The position numbers and the translations under genes were made by a program. Positions 7,425-16,045 of a stretch of DNA of 64,000 nucleotides are shown here, piece by piece. The notes beneath the pieces are model-generated. The model was given only the letters and a program-made list of their open reading frames with translations. It had not been told where the DNA came from and ran no database searches. The DNA comes from Arthrobacter sp. ZGTC412 (lineage in GTDB: Bacteria; Actinomycetota; Actinomycetes; Actinomycetales; Micrococcaceae), in assembly GCF_002929215.1 (NCBI RefSeq), contig NZ_PJII01000013.1, positions 38,751 through 102,750 of the forward strand, read 5' to 3'. Within the stretch, counting starts at the first letter, position 1; each line of letters opens with the position of its first letter.

Positions 7425-8243
7425 TCATTGGGTCAGGCGGGCCCAGGACTCCAGGAACTTCTCAGCAATGTAGGCTTGGCCGGCGGTGTTTGGGTGGACG
7501 CCGTCGAAGTTGAAGTCCGGACTGTTGGCACTCGTAAACCAGCCAGCCTCGAGGGCGTTAACAAATGGAGCGTTGGCAGCTGCGGCACCAGCGCGGACAG
7601 CGCTGTTCGCGCCCCGCAGTTCCTCGGCGACGGGCTGGGGCGCCGATGGCCCAAGCACCACCACCTGGACGCCCGGCCAGAATCTGCGGGCCGCCTCGAT
7701 GGTCTGAGCCGTGGCAGCTTCAACTTCATCGGAGTTGGGGATTAGGGCATCGTTTTGTCCGCCTTGAAGAAAAAGGACGTTCGGCACGAAGGCCGGGTTA
7801 GCAGCAATCTCCCGCAACCGGACTTCGTACTCCCTGCCCAGCTCGTCCTGCTCCCCACCGCCCCAGGCGAACCCGGTTCCTGGCACGCCATCAATGTTGG
7901 TGGGGTATCCGAGCTGCCCGGCAACGAGGTTCGCCCACCCTTGGTCCGGCTGATCTGCACCAACACCGGCAGTGTACGAATCACCGACAATAAGGAGGAC
8001 GGGCTCGGCCGGCAGCTCAATTCCGGGCTGTCGGGCGGTTGCAGTAGCCGTTGGCGTGGGTGTCGGTGTGGCTGTGGGGGTCGGAGACGCAGTAGCCGTG
8101 GGTGTCACCGCCGGGGAACTTGCCGGCACAGGGACGGATTCGACGGCGCCGCGCGGACCCATCAAGGCGATGGCTGCCACCCCGAAGGCGGCCACTGCCA
8201 GCACAAAAAGTGCTGCGTACTTGATCCACTCATGCTTGGCCAC
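7425..8243 (-). CDS. Membrane-anchored SGNH/GDSL hydrolase
   Basis: A 272-residue protein with an N-terminal transmembrane anchor (YAALFVLAVAAFGVAAIAL), a ~35-residue Thr/Pro/Ala linker (repeats of TPTATPTP) and a C-terminal SGNH hydrolase. Block I is LLIVGDSYTAGVG with the nucleophile Ser, a GGQND Asn block follows, and block V is DGVHPNTAG with the Asp-x-x-His pair. These enzymes are extracytoplasmic esterases or O-acetyl-polysaccharide esterases. Standing next to, and divergent from, the polysaccharide operon at 8695, it may modify that polymer; this link is inferred from position only. Confidence 0.85.
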   Translation of the reverse strand: MAKHEWIKYAALFVLAVAAFGVAAIALMGPRGAVESVPVPASSPAVTPTATASPTPTATPTPTPTATATARQPGIELPAEPVLLIVGDSYTAGVGADQPDQGWANLVAGQLGYPTNIDGVPGTGFAWGGGEQDELGREYEVRLREIAANPAFVPNVLFLQGGQNDALIPNSDEVEAATAQTIEAARRFWPGVQVVVLGPSAPQPVAEELRGANSAVRAGAAAANAPFVNALEAGWFTSANSPDFNFDGVHPNTAGQAYIAEKFLESWARLTQ

Positions 8244-8694
8244 GCTAAGTCCCGCCGAATCTTGTCACCGGCACATCCTACCGGCTCGACTTGCAGCGCG
8301 GATGGCATAGCGGATGGCATGCTCGTCGACCCTTCCCCGGGAAAGATGCCCCTCAGGATTGATCTTCCATGTGCAGGGTTGTGGCCCCGCTGGTCAAGAA
8401 AAAGCAGGAAACTTAGGGGAAATTGGTGCGCCAGGGTAATGGACAACAAAACTTATTACCCGTTTCATGACACCTGACAGAGGCCGAAAACATCATCGAA
8501 CAGGTAGTCACTTTTCTCTTTACCGAGTAGTAACGGTAGTCCGGCGGTACTTGGTTCGAGTAGTAATTACTCGTGCCACGAGTACGTTGACCGTGGTCGG
8601 CTTAGGTGACCAGGGGCAAACTAGAGCGAACTGCCATTTAGCCCGTCGCCAGTCATTCAACTATCGGACGCATTTGCAGTCCAGGGGACAAAAT
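8244..8694. other. Long intergenic leader of the polysaccharide operon
   Basis: About 450 bases without a convincing gene between the divergent SGNH hydrolase and the dehydrogenase. It is AT-richer than its surroundings. It holds the palindrome at 8555-8577 and a direct repeat of CGAGTAGTAA at 8524-8533 and 8557-8566, with another CGAGTA half-site near 8580. The frame of the dehydrogenase is open up to 8467 but this part is unlike the family. Confidence 0.6.
8555..8577. promoter_or_regulatory. Palindromic operator-like site, copy 2
   Basis: TTCGAGTA, N5, TACTCGTGCC: the same arms and flanks as at 1532-1554 with a different five-base spacer. It is 118 bases upstream of the dehydrogenase ATG. 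A half-site repeat lies 33 bases to the left, roughly three helical turns away. Confidence 0.5.
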
Positions 8695-10089
8695 ATGACA
8701 TCGAGAACCGATAATGTTGTGCGCCCAAATTCGACTACCGACATTCATTGTGCGGCGGGTAACCCGCCATCCCCCATGGCGCCGGAGATTACCGAAACGG
8801 CCGTCGTTGCACAGAAGTTGACGGAACCCGCCTTCTCCTTTGACGTTGCCATCCTTGGTCTCGGGTATGTCGGCTTGCCGACGGCCCTGGCCCTCAACGC
8901 GGCAGGGCGAAGGGTGCTAGGGCTGGATGTCTCTGAGGAACGGTTGGAGGTGATCCGTTGCCAGCAAGCTGACTTACTGCCATCTGACAAGGCGCGCATG
9001 GTGAATGCCCTGCGCAGTCCCGATTTCACGATGAGCGCCAACCTCTCCTTGTTGGCAGAAGCGGCGGCCGTCATTGTGTGCGTGCCCACACCTGTGGATG
9101 CGTACATGGTTCCAGACCTAGGCATTCTGAGGGCCGCCTGCGCCTCAGTGGTGCAACATGCTGTTCCCGGGCAGCTTTTGATGTTGACGTCGACCACATA
9201 CGTCGGTTCAACCCGCGACCTTCTTGCACTTCCGCTTGCTGCGAAGGGTCTGATTCCCGGGCAAGACGTGTTTGTCGCTTTCTCGCCTGAACGAATAAAT
9301 CCTGGTGTAGACGCATTCTCGCATGAGGACGTCCCAAGGGTTGTAGGCGGGACCACTCCTCTTTGCGGAAAAAAGGGAGCGGAACTGCTGGGGTTAAGCG
9401 CCCAGAGTGTTCACGGCGTCCCCTCCCCGGAGGTGGCAGAAATGACGAAACTGGTTGAAAATACCTTTCGTGCAGTAAACATCGCATTAGCCAATGAATT
9501 CGCGGACATATGCCGCGAACTCGGCTTGTCGGTGATCGATGTCATAGATGCTGCGTCCACGAAGCCATACGGATTCATGCCCTTCACACCCGGCCCGGGT
9601 GCCGGTGGGCACTGCATACCCTGCGATCCCCACTATCTGTTGTGGCAACTGCGTAAGGCGCGAGTCGGAGCACCGCTGGTGGAGCATGCGATGACTGGTC
9701 TTGCCGGCCGTCCGCTCAAAGTTGTGGAACGGGCCCGGCGGATACTGTCAGATCGAAACCACGGTGTCTCGGGATCGCGTGTGCTCGTTCTTGGAGTGGC
9801 CTACAAACCGGACGTCGAAGACCTCAGGGAATCGCCGGCGCTGGAAATTATTGCAGCGATGATTGCGGACGGAGCGGAAGTTGCTTATTACGATCCCTGG
9901 TGCCCCAGTGCCCCTGATGGCAACGGAGGGCAGCTGAAGTCGATTACCGCCCCGGAAACCTGGAATGCAGACCTAGTGATACTGCACACAAGGCATTCTG
10001 TAATGGATGTAGATTGGCTGGCGGATGCGCCAGCCGTACTCGACACTACTTACCGGCTGCCCGAGCACGCCAACGTAAGCCGGCTCTAG
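8695..10089 (+). CDS. Nucleotide-sugar dehydrogenase (UDP-HexNAc 6-dehydrogenase type)
   Basis: 464 residues from ATG 8695, which follows AGGGGAC. After ~45 variable residues the Rossmann motif appears (VAILGLGYVGLPTALALNAA). The catalytic-cysteine segment is GAGGHCIPCDPHYLLWQL, the form found in WecC/WbpA-type UDP-N-acetyl-hexosamine dehydrogenases rather than the GFGGxCxPKD form of UDP-glucose dehydrogenases such as the one at 44991. It should oxidise C6 of a UDP-sugar twice with NAD to give a UDP-uronic acid. It is the first gene of a tight operon, abutting the synthase with no spacer, so it likely makes a donor for that enzyme. Distinguishing GlcNAc from ManNAc or glucose is not possible here. 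Confidence 0.85.
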   Translation: MTSRTDNVVRPNSTTDIHCAAGNPPSPMAPEITETAVVAQKLTEPAFSFDVAILGLGYVGLPTALALNAAGRRVLGLDVSEERLEVIRCQQADLLPSDKARMVNALRSPDFTMSANLSLLAEAAAVIVCVPTPVDAYMVPDLGILRAACASVVQHAVPGQLLMLTSTTYVGSTRDLLALPLAAKGLIPGQDVFVAFSPERINPGVDAFSHEDVPRVVGGTTPLCGKKGAELLGLSAQSVHGVPSPEVAEMTKLVENTFRAVNIALANEFADICRELGLSVIDVIDAASTKPYGFMPFTPGPGAGGHCIPCDPHYLLWQLRKARVGAPLVEHAMTGLAGRPLKVVERARRILSDRNHGVSGSRVLVLGVAYKPDVEDLRESPALEIIAAMIADGAEVAYYDPWCPSAPDGNGGQLKSITAPETWNADLVILHTRHSVMDVDWLADAPAVLDTTYRLPEHANVSRL

Positions 10090-11487
10090 ATGAGTCGGCA
10101 ATCGGTGGCTCCGCGTTCTGCCCAGGCGCTGGTACCGGCGGGGCATGGCGTTGAAGATCTCGCACCTGCGGTACCAAGGAGGCCGCGGGCGGCTTTCCGG
10201 CGTGGCCGGGAAGCCAAAAGGGCGCCCCTCCCGCGCCTGCGGCTCGAACGAGGTGTTTTATACCTTGCGCTGACAGCCATCGTCGTCGTGATCTGCACAC
10301 TCAAGGCCCTGACCGTAAACAACTTCGAAGACTCGCCCTTTTGGGCGACGTACAGCATAGTTGTACTGATTTTCATCTTTGGCAGGTTCGGCTTGGCATG
10401 GCGCTACCGCCCAAGCTTCAGCGCTGGGGTGGCAACATACCTGCCATCCGTTGCGATCATTGTGCCGGCCTACAACGAACAGGACGCAATTGCTGCCACG
10501 CTCCGGTCCTGCCTCGCGGCGGACTATCCCAGCCATCTAATTCAGGTGGTGGTGGTCGACGACTGCTCCACGGATATGACGCTCGATAGGATCCGCGAAG
10601 TGGAAGCCGAATTCCCTGGCCTTTTGGTGGTTGCGGCTGAGGTGAATCGCGGGAAGCGCCATGTCATGGCGGCGGGGATGCAGGCCGCGCGGGACGCGGA
10701 CATTTTGGTCTTTATCGACTCGGATTCCATCATCGAACCCGGCGCTGTACGGTCGCTTGTCCGCTACTTCGAGGACTCCACGGTCGGCGCCGTCTGCGGA
10801 CACACCGATGTGAGCAACAAGACAACCAACCTGCTAACCCGTATGCAGGCGATGCAGTACTACATCGCCTTCAACGTCTATAAGTCGGCGGAGGCGCTTT
10901 TCGGGTCGGTCACCTGCTGTTCGGGTTGTTTCTCCGGGTACCGGCGTAGCGCCATCGAACCTATCACCGCAGCCTGGGTGGGGCAGCAATTTCTGGGTCA
11001 GCCGAGCACATATGGAGATGACCGCAGCCTCACCAACTTCCTGCTTCCGAACTGGCGGATACTCTTTGCTCCGGATGCCAAGGCACAAACTGCAGTGCCG
11101 GACCGGCTGTCCAAGTTCTTACGCCAGCAGCTCCGTTGGAAAAAGAGCTGGCTGCGCGAGTCAACCCGGGCAGTCAGGATAATGTGGCGAAAGCCGCCCC
11201 TGATGGCCATCTTCTTCTATCTCGGCGTGCTGCTGCCATTCGTCGCCCCCCAGGTTGTATTCAGGGCATTTTTCGTCTCGCCGCACTTTCTGGGATCTGC
11301 ACCGTTCTGGTACCTGGGCGGAGTTGCTGCTGTCGCCCTCTTCTACGGCCTGTATTACCGACTGAAAACGATGGAACCGGAGTGGTATAAGGGCATCTTA
11401 TTTTCACTGTTCTACGTCACAGTTCTCGTGGCACAACTGCCTTACGCCCTCCTAACCATTCGTGACTCGAAGTGGGGCACCAGATGA
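10090..11487 (+). CDS. GT2 processive polysaccharide synthase, hyaluronan-synthase-like
   Basis: 465 residues, starting directly after the dehydrogenase stop. Two N-terminal transmembrane helices precede a GT-A catalytic domain: IVPAYNEQDAI, VVVDDCSTD, IDSDSIIEP, SCISG-like TCCSGCFSGYRRSAIEP, YGDDRSLTN and the QxxRW-type motif LRQQLRWKKSWLRES. The last two closely follow streptococcal HasA/NodC-type synthases rather than IcaA/PgaC, which have a TED acceptor and QRxRW. Three or so C-terminal helices follow. Such enzymes polymerise UDP-sugars and extrude the chain through the membrane. With an uronate-forming enzyme upstream and a deacetylase downstream, a HexNAc/uronate polymer is plausible. 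Confidence 0.85.
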   Translation: MSRQSVAPRSAQALVPAGHGVEDLAPAVPRRPRAAFRRGREAKRAPLPRLRLERGVLYLALTAIVVVICTLKALTVNNFEDSPFWATYSIVVLIFIFGRFGLAWRYRPSFSAGVATYLPSVAIIVPAYNEQDAIAATLRSCLAADYPSHLIQVVVVDDCSTDMTLDRIREVEAEFPGLLVVAAEVNRGKRHVMAAGMQAARDADILVFIDSDSIIEPGAVRSLVRYFEDSTVGAVCGHTDVSNKTTNLLTRMQAMQYYIAFNVYKSAEALFGSVTCCSGCFSGYRRSAIEPITAAWVGQQFLGQPSTYGDDRSLTNFLLPNWRILFAPDAKAQTAVPDRLSKFLRQQLRWKKSWLRESTRAVRIMWRKPPLMAIFFYLGVLLPFVAPQVVFRAFFVSPHFLGSAPFWYLGGVAAVALFYGLYYRLKTMEPEWYKGILFSLFYVTVLVAQLPYALLTIRDSKWGTR

Positions 11488-13088
11488 GCAACCGCGTTTT
11501 GACCCCGAAGCCGGACGGCTCTCCTCGGAACTCATCGAAGGGCCGCGACCTATGGCACCGCGTGGTGTCAATGTTTATTAGCTTTGCCCTGGTTGCCGTC
11601 GTTGTTGGATACGTTGTGGGTCCGGCGGCTTGGCAGTGGACGGCAGCGACTGACCGCCAGGCTGAACTCAGCGACTACACCGACAGGGTCTTCGAGCAGT
11701 TCACGAATATTTCAGCGCCGCCCTCCGACACGGATCTGGTTGCCCAGCTCAAGGCCGCCTCTACAAGCCCACAAGCGGGACCAATCGTCCTGACGTACCA
11801 CGACATCGGCTATAACAGCAGTGAATATACAGTCACGCCGGAGGCCTTCGCATCGCAGATGCAGCTGTTGGCCGACGCCGGGTGGCAGACACTGTCGGCT
11901 GGTCAACTAAGCGACTGGCTCGATGGCAAGCCGCTGCCCCCGCACTCTGTTCAGATCACCTTCGACGATGGAGCACACGGCATTTGGCAATACGCCGACC
12001 CGATCCTGGCCCGCAACAACCAGCGTGCTGTGGCATACGTCATCACCGGGTTTGTCGGAACCCGGAACCCGTATTATGCAACGTGGTCTGAGCTCACGCG
12101 CATGCATGCCAGCGGACGCTGGGACATTCAAGCACATACCCATTTGGGACACATCGAGATACCAACGGACGCGGCGGGCCACACCGGGCCGTTCCTGACC
12201 AACCTCCAGTACCTCCCCGAAGCAAACCGGGTGGAAACGCCAAGCGAGTTCCGGACGCGCGTATCGGAAGACCTCCTGGAGTCCAAGAAGCAGCTTGTCA
12301 CGCACGGCTTTCCGGAGCCACAGTTCTTTGCCTATCCCTTTTCAGCGCACACCGAGGTTGCGGGCGTAGAAGGGGTTTTGGGTGAAGCCGTCCAGTCGCT
12401 GTTCAAGGCCGCCATGCTTGACACGCCCCGTGCGGCTGTTGCCACCAGGCCATCGGAGCTCGCGGTTGGCAACGTGGACCGCATGGACATGACGTCCGAC
12501 GTTTCGATCGAAACTTTTGCCGAACGCATTTTGGCGGTCAGCCCCATTAGCCCGGCCGGCGTCCAGCCCCTGTCCATAGCTAACCAGTGGACCACCTACA
12601 CCGAAGACCACGTCCGGTTGACCATGGACGACAGCGGCGGCGCCGTAATCGACCCGGGACCCCTTGGTTACGTCGGTCGTCTCTTTGCCCCGCTCAAGAC
12701 GGGGCTTTGGAATCGCTACACCGTGGATGCCGTTCTTGGTGGGTTCGGAAGGGCCGGGGAGGGTACGGCAACCGGTTTGACCGTGCTGACCAAAGATCCC
12801 CAGCAGGTAGACATCTCGGTATCAGCGGACAGCTACACGATCTCCCAGTTGAAGGGGACCGAAGTCCGGGTGCTCGCCCAGGGGAAACTGCCGGTCGCCG
12901 GCAGCCACCAGGCAGAAGTCGCTGTCGATTTTGGAAGTGTCACTGTCAAAATCGACGGGCGACAAGTCAGCTCTACCCCGCTGGTTCGCAGCGGAACCTA
13001 CGTGCCGGCTGGTGGCATACAGCTAACGGGCTACCGGCAAACGGCGGAAAGCCCCGTTCCTCGGGTACTCGAGCTGTCGGTGCGCTAG
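11484..13088 (+). CDS. Membrane-anchored polysaccharide deacetylase (CE4)
   Basis: 534 residues; ATG 11484 overlaps the synthase stop (ATGA). One transmembrane helix near residues 22-42 places the rest outside the membrane. The NodB/CE4 domain lies at ~95-330: motif 1 VQITFDDGAHG (catalytic Asp plus metal Asp), motif 2 DIQAHTHLGH with the metal-binding His pair, and the PgaB-like opening IVLTYHDIG. The C-terminal ~200 residues are beta-rich and of no family I can name; they may bind carbohydrate. It should remove N-acetyl (or O-acetyl) groups from the polymer made by the preceding synthase. Confidence 0.85.
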   Translation: MSNRVLTPKPDGSPRNSSKGRDLWHRVVSMFISFALVAVVVGYVVGPAAWQWTAATDRQAELSDYTDRVFEQFTNISAPPSDTDLVAQLKAASTSPQAGPIVLTYHDIGYNSSEYTVTPEAFASQMQLLADAGWQTLSAGQLSDWLDGKPLPPHSVQITFDDGAHGIWQYADPILARNNQRAVAYVITGFVGTRNPYYATWSELTRMHASGRWDIQAHTHLGHIEIPTDAAGHTGPFLTNLQYLPEANRVETPSEFRTRVSEDLLESKKQLVTHGFPEPQFFAYPFSAHTEVAGVEGVLGEAVQSLFKAAMLDTPRAAVATRPSELAVGNVDRMDMTSDVSIETFAERILAVSPISPAGVQPLSIANQWTTYTEDHVRLTMDDSGGAVIDPGPLGYVGRLFAPLKTGLWNRYTVDAVLGGFGRAGEGTATGLTVLTKDPQQVDISVSADSYTISQLKGTEVRVLAQGKLPVAGSHQAEVAVDFGSVTVKIDGRQVSSTPLVRSGTYVPAGGIQLTGYRQTAESPVPRVLELSVR

Positions 13089-13097
13089 GAGCCAGGG

Positions 13098-13991
13098 ATG
13101 GTGCTGGGACACATGACATTGAGGGTGGCAGCCGCGTTCCTGAGCGCCCTGGGCGTGTTTGCGTTGTGTGGATGCGGGGGCACGGATGCTACAGAATCTG
13201 TTCAAGGGCAAGGGGACGCCTACGACGCGGCGGTCCTCGCAGACCGGCCGGTTGCCTACTGGCCCATGGCCCATGGCCCATCGGGCACCGAACCGGACAA
13301 AACTGGGTCCGGGCATAACGGCCGGTATGGCAGTTCGCTGGGCGACAACAGCACACTCCCCAATGGCTCGGCCGCTGCCACTTTTACGGGTGAACAGTAT
13401 CTGGAGGTACCTGATGCCGAAGACCTTCGGCCCGCGACCACTGGTGAATTGACCATCGAAGGCTGGATTCGCCCTGACACGCTTGCCTTCCGGAATGAGG
13501 AAAGCACAGGATACGTCCACTGGCTGGGTAAAGCCGGCGGCGAGCAATACGAGTATGCGGCCCGGATATACTCGGCCGGCAACGCCGAAGAAAGGGAAAA
13601 CCGGATCTCGGGTTACCACTTCAACTTGCCCGGCGGACTGGGTGCCGGATCCTACTTCCAGGACCCAGTCACGCCGGGGAAATGGATTCACTATGTCCTC
13701 GTCATCAACAGGACCGCGTCCAGTGATGAATATCCGCATGGCTACACAAGCATTTACAAGGACGGGGTGTTGCGGGACCAGGACGATCTGAGCATCGACG
13801 GCAACCGGGTGGCCGCCGAACCGGGGCATGCGCCCCTGCGCATCGGAACGAGTGACTTCGCGTCTTACTTCGAAGGGGCCGTGGGCAACGTGGCCGTCTA
13901 TAACTACGAACTCCCGCAACCGCAGATCCTTCGTCATTACCAGTTGATGACAGGGCAAGGGTACACAGAGGGAGCATCCCTCGGCCGCTAG
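13098..13991 (+). CDS. LamG/concanavalin-like lipoprotein
   Basis: 297 residues, nine bases after the deacetylase. The signal peptide has a lipobox ending in Cys (FALCGCGGTD). The mature part is a LamG-like jelly roll: PVAYWPM, a YLEVPDAEDLRPATTGELTI strand pair, EGWIRPD, KWIHYVLVIN and GAVGNVAVYNYELPQPQI. LamG folds bind carbohydrate; members of this sort often sit beside bacterial polysaccharide genes. No glycosidase catalytic residues are evident. As last gene of the operon it may retain or cap the polymer at the cell surface. Confidence 0.8.
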   Translation: MVLGHMTLRVAAAFLSALGVFALCGCGGTDATESVQGQGDAYDAAVLADRPVAYWPMAHGPSGTEPDKTGSGHNGRYGSSLGDNSTLPNGSAAATFTGEQYLEVPDAEDLRPATTGELTIEGWIRPDTLAFRNEESTGYVHWLGKAGGEQYEYAARIYSAGNAEERENRISGYHFNLPGGLGAGSYFQDPVTPGKWIHYVLVINRTASSDEYPHGYTSIYKDGVLRDQDDLSIDGNRVAAEPGHAPLRIGTSDFASYFEGAVGNVAVYNYELPQPQILRHYQLMTGQGYTEGASLGR

Positions 13992-14098
13992 TGGCGGTGC
14001 CGCCGAAGGGTTAAGCAACCGTGACCTTCCGGTCGTTCCTTCGGTGCACAAGACCGATTACTGTCAACTCCACCATCGGGGACGACGGAAGAGGCACG

Positions 14099-14392
14099 AT
14101 GAGCATCGACATCGAAATTGGCAGCAGCCTCAGCAACGAGGACGCAGCGCATTTTGCGGCCAAGACCGCGGCAATCACCACAGCGATGCAACGCGTACGG
14201 GAAAGGCACCCGGCATACAGCTGGGTGTGGACAGACGAGATCCGCTGCAGGGGATGCAATGCCAGCCTCGACATACCGATACTCGCCAGCACGAACGCCA
14301 ACGCGGACAGGGCTTTTCAGGCACATCAGGCCGCCCAGCTGGATGCCTTGTTGGCCGCTGACGGCATGACCGCCGCGAACCGTGAATTGTAG
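14099..14392 (+). CDS. Hypothetical 97-residue protein with CxxC
   Basis: ATG 14099 follows GGAAGAGG. The protein (MSIDIEIGSSLSNEDAAHFA..., middle YSWVWTDEIRCRGCNASLDI) has a single CxxC and is otherwise helical, ending in AANREL. The frame continues upstream but the Shine-Dalgarno supports this start. Not recognised; the lone CRGC could be half of a metal site in a dimer. It is convergent with the MBL gene, six bases between stops. Confidence 0.6.
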   Translation: MSIDIEIGSSLSNEDAAHFAAKTAAITTAMQRVRERHPAYSWVWTDEIRCRGCNASLDIPILASTNANADRAFQAHQAAQLDALLAADGMTAANREL

Positions 14393-14398
14393 GTACGC

Positions 14399-15214
14399 CT
14401 AGTGTTCCCGGCGGGTCTCCTGGAGCCGCTTGATGAACCAGCGCGACTGCTCCGGCCCGTAGGGCAGAACCGGGATGGCCTTGGTGGCATCGTTCGGGGT
14501 GTCGCGGATGGACCCGCGGGCCTGGCGTACCGCGGTGGTCATGGTGTTTGCCATGGTCTTGACGAACTGGTCGCTGCACGGCTTCCCATGCCCCGGGATC
14601 AGGAACTCGTAGCGGTGGCGGAGGGCTGAGATGTGCCGGAGCGCGTCCGCCCACTCCTCCGGGTACGAGTCCTCGAAGGACGGGTGGGCGCCCTGCTCTA
14701 CGAGGTCACCGACGTAAAGAGTAGTGGGGGTGCCCACCAGCAGGTCGCCGTCGGTGTGGCCGCGGCCCAGGTAAAACAGGGTGGCAGTCAGCCCGCCAAG
14801 ATCCACCAGCACAGGCTGGTCCTTCACGATGGCGTTAGGGACCACGAGTTCCACGTCCTGGCCCTCGCCAACAGACATCTCCGGCTCCAGCGTCCCCACG
14901 AAGCGGCGCTGGAGGTCCCCGCGTTCATTGATCTCCGTAGCGCAGTTCTGGTGCGCCCAGAACTCGGTGACGCCCGCCGCCGCGAACTCGGCGTTGCCAA
15001 AGAAGTGGTCGTAATGGGCGTGCGTGTTAACAACCACGAGCGGCAGCTGGGTCTTCCCCCGCACCGCGTCCAGGATCTCCCGCCCCTGCCGGGGCCCGCA
15101 GCCGGTGTCGATCACCATGGCCCGCTCGGATCCCACGATCAGTCCGGTGTTCAGAAGCGATCCTTCGGTTACCAGCACATAGTTGTTCGCGCCGACTTCG
15201 AGCCATTCCGACAT
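14399..15214 (-). CDS. Metallo-beta-lactamase-fold hydrolase
   Basis: 271 residues. The first metal motif is VNTHAHYDHFFGN (HxHxDH). It is preceded by the characteristic AMVIDTGCGP strand, and later metal-ligand segments are RGHTDGDLLV (His-x-x-x-Asp) and LIPGHGKPC. These define a two-metal MBL hydrolase of the glyoxalase II/Bcs-like soluble group. No signal peptide, so cytosolic. The substrate is not deducible. The ATG at 15214 follows GGTACGGAGAAAC. Confidence 0.85.
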   Translation of the reverse strand: MSEWLEVGANNYVLVTEGSLLNTGLIVGSERAMVIDTGCGPRQGREILDAVRGKTQLPLVVVNTHAHYDHFFGNAEFAAAGVTEFWAHQNCATEINERGDLQRRFVGTLEPEMSVGEGQDVELVVPNAIVKDQPVLVDLGGLTATLFYLGRGHTDGDLLVGTPTTLYVGDLVEQGAHPSFEDSYPEEWADALRHISALRHRYEFLIPGHGKPCSDQFVKTMANTMTTAVRQARGSIRDTPNDATKAIPVLPYGPEQSRWFIKRLQETRREH

Positions 15215-15321
15215 TGTTTCTCCGTACCTCCGGCAAAGCAGTGTTCGTTCGTCTAGCCGTCGATTCTACCCAGCACTTCTTGGAGTTGCCGGAAAACACT
15301 CGGAGAATAGCTTCCCAGCGG

Positions 15322-15347
15322 ACGACGGCGGCACGCACCGCCGTCGT
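15322..15347. terminator. Intergenic hairpin ACGACGGCGG/CCGCCGTCGT
   Basis: A ten-base perfect stem with a CACGCA loop in the ~185-base gap between the MBL gene (upstream side) and the 3' end of the TetR gene, both on the minus strand. It would terminate transcription leaving the TetR gene. There is no clear T tract, as is common in high-GC actinobacteria. Its stem core is shared with hairpins at 6443 and 16668. Confidence 0.6.
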
Positions 15348-15399
15348 ACGCCTTACCTATGACGGCATCCTCCCAGGCGGGCAGCGAGGCATTCCGCCG

Positions 15400-15978
15400 C
15401 TACCCTCGCCCGGCAAACAGAACTGAGGCCACGTGCCGTGCAGCCTCCCGCGGATCGGCCGGCAGTCCGGCAGGCAGGTTGCCGCTGAGCCAAAGCGTGG
15501 CGAAGCCGTGCACCAGGGACCACGCCGCCAGTGCCGCGTCTTGCGACGCCGGACCTGGTTCCGTGGCCGCGAACGGGGCCACCCCCCGGCGAAGGGACTC
15601 GCCCGCGAGCGCCTTCGCAGCGATCAACTCCGGGTCATCTGCCCGGTACAGCTCCGGCCGGAACATAACGGCGAAATGGGCCGGGTGCCCCACGGCGAAG
15701 CCGACATAGGCCACGCCCACCTCCAGGAAGTCGCCCGTTTGCTGCTGTGCCTCAGCCAGCGCGTCTGCCAGGAGCCCGAAGCCCTGAACCGCGACGGCGG
15801 TCAGCAGACCTGCCTTGTCCCCGAAGTGGTGGGCGGGGGCGGCATGGGAGACACCTGCGCGCCGGGCGAGGTCACGCAGGCTCAGCGCCGACGGGCCGGA
15901 CTCGGCAATGACGTCAAGGGCAGCACTGATGATCGTGCTCGGGAGGTTCTTGTGATGGTAAGTGGCAGGCGTGCTCAT
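15400..15978 (-). CDS. TetR-family transcriptional regulator
   Basis: 192 residues. The N-terminal helix-turn-helix reads IISAALDVIAESGPSALSLR, then DLARRAGVSHAAPAHHFGDK, with the usual recognition-helix ending HHFxDKxGLL. The C-terminal ligand domain (YVGFAVGHPAHFAVMFRPEL) matches the WHG-type TetR C-terminal group. It is divergent from the DoxX gene across a 98-base gap containing a promoter and inverted repeat, so it probably represses DoxX and itself. Confidence 0.85.
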   Translation of the reverse strand: MSTPATYHHKNLPSTIISAALDVIAESGPSALSLRDLARRAGVSHAAPAHHFGDKAGLLTAVAVQGFGLLADALAEAQQQTGDFLEVGVAYVGFAVGHPAHFAVMFRPELYRADDPELIAAKALAGESLRRGVAPFAATEPGPASQDAALAAWSLVHGFATLWLSGNLPAGLPADPREAARHVASVLFAGRG

Positions 15979-16005
15979 AGCCCAAGCCTAGCGTCGATCT
16001 AGCCA

Positions 16006-16045
16006 TTGACAAGTTTGCGCTCCTGAGTAATCTAGTCAGTGTCAA
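16006..16045 (+). promoter_or_regulatory. Promoter and TetR operator candidate for the DoxX gene
   Basis: TTGACA at 16006-16011 and TAATCT at 16028-16033 are separated by 16 bases, a good sigma-70 promoter reading toward the DoxX gene. TGTCAA at 16040-16045 is the inverse of the -35 hexamer, giving an inverted pair that brackets the promoter. It lies midway between the divergent TetR and DoxX genes. Confidence 0.55.

Noticed and set aside
8467-8694. N-terminal extension of the dehydrogenase
   Set aside because: Open in frame but unlike the family, contains the palindromic site, and ATG 8695 has its own ribosome site.
8695-13991. Genuine hyaluronan operon
   Set aside because: The synthase is HAS-like, but the dehydrogenase has the UDP-HexNAc type motif and a deacetylase is present, so hyaluronan itself is not supported.
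13023-14051. 342-residue minus-strand open frame
   Set aside because: Antisense to the LamG-like lipoprotein; no motif.
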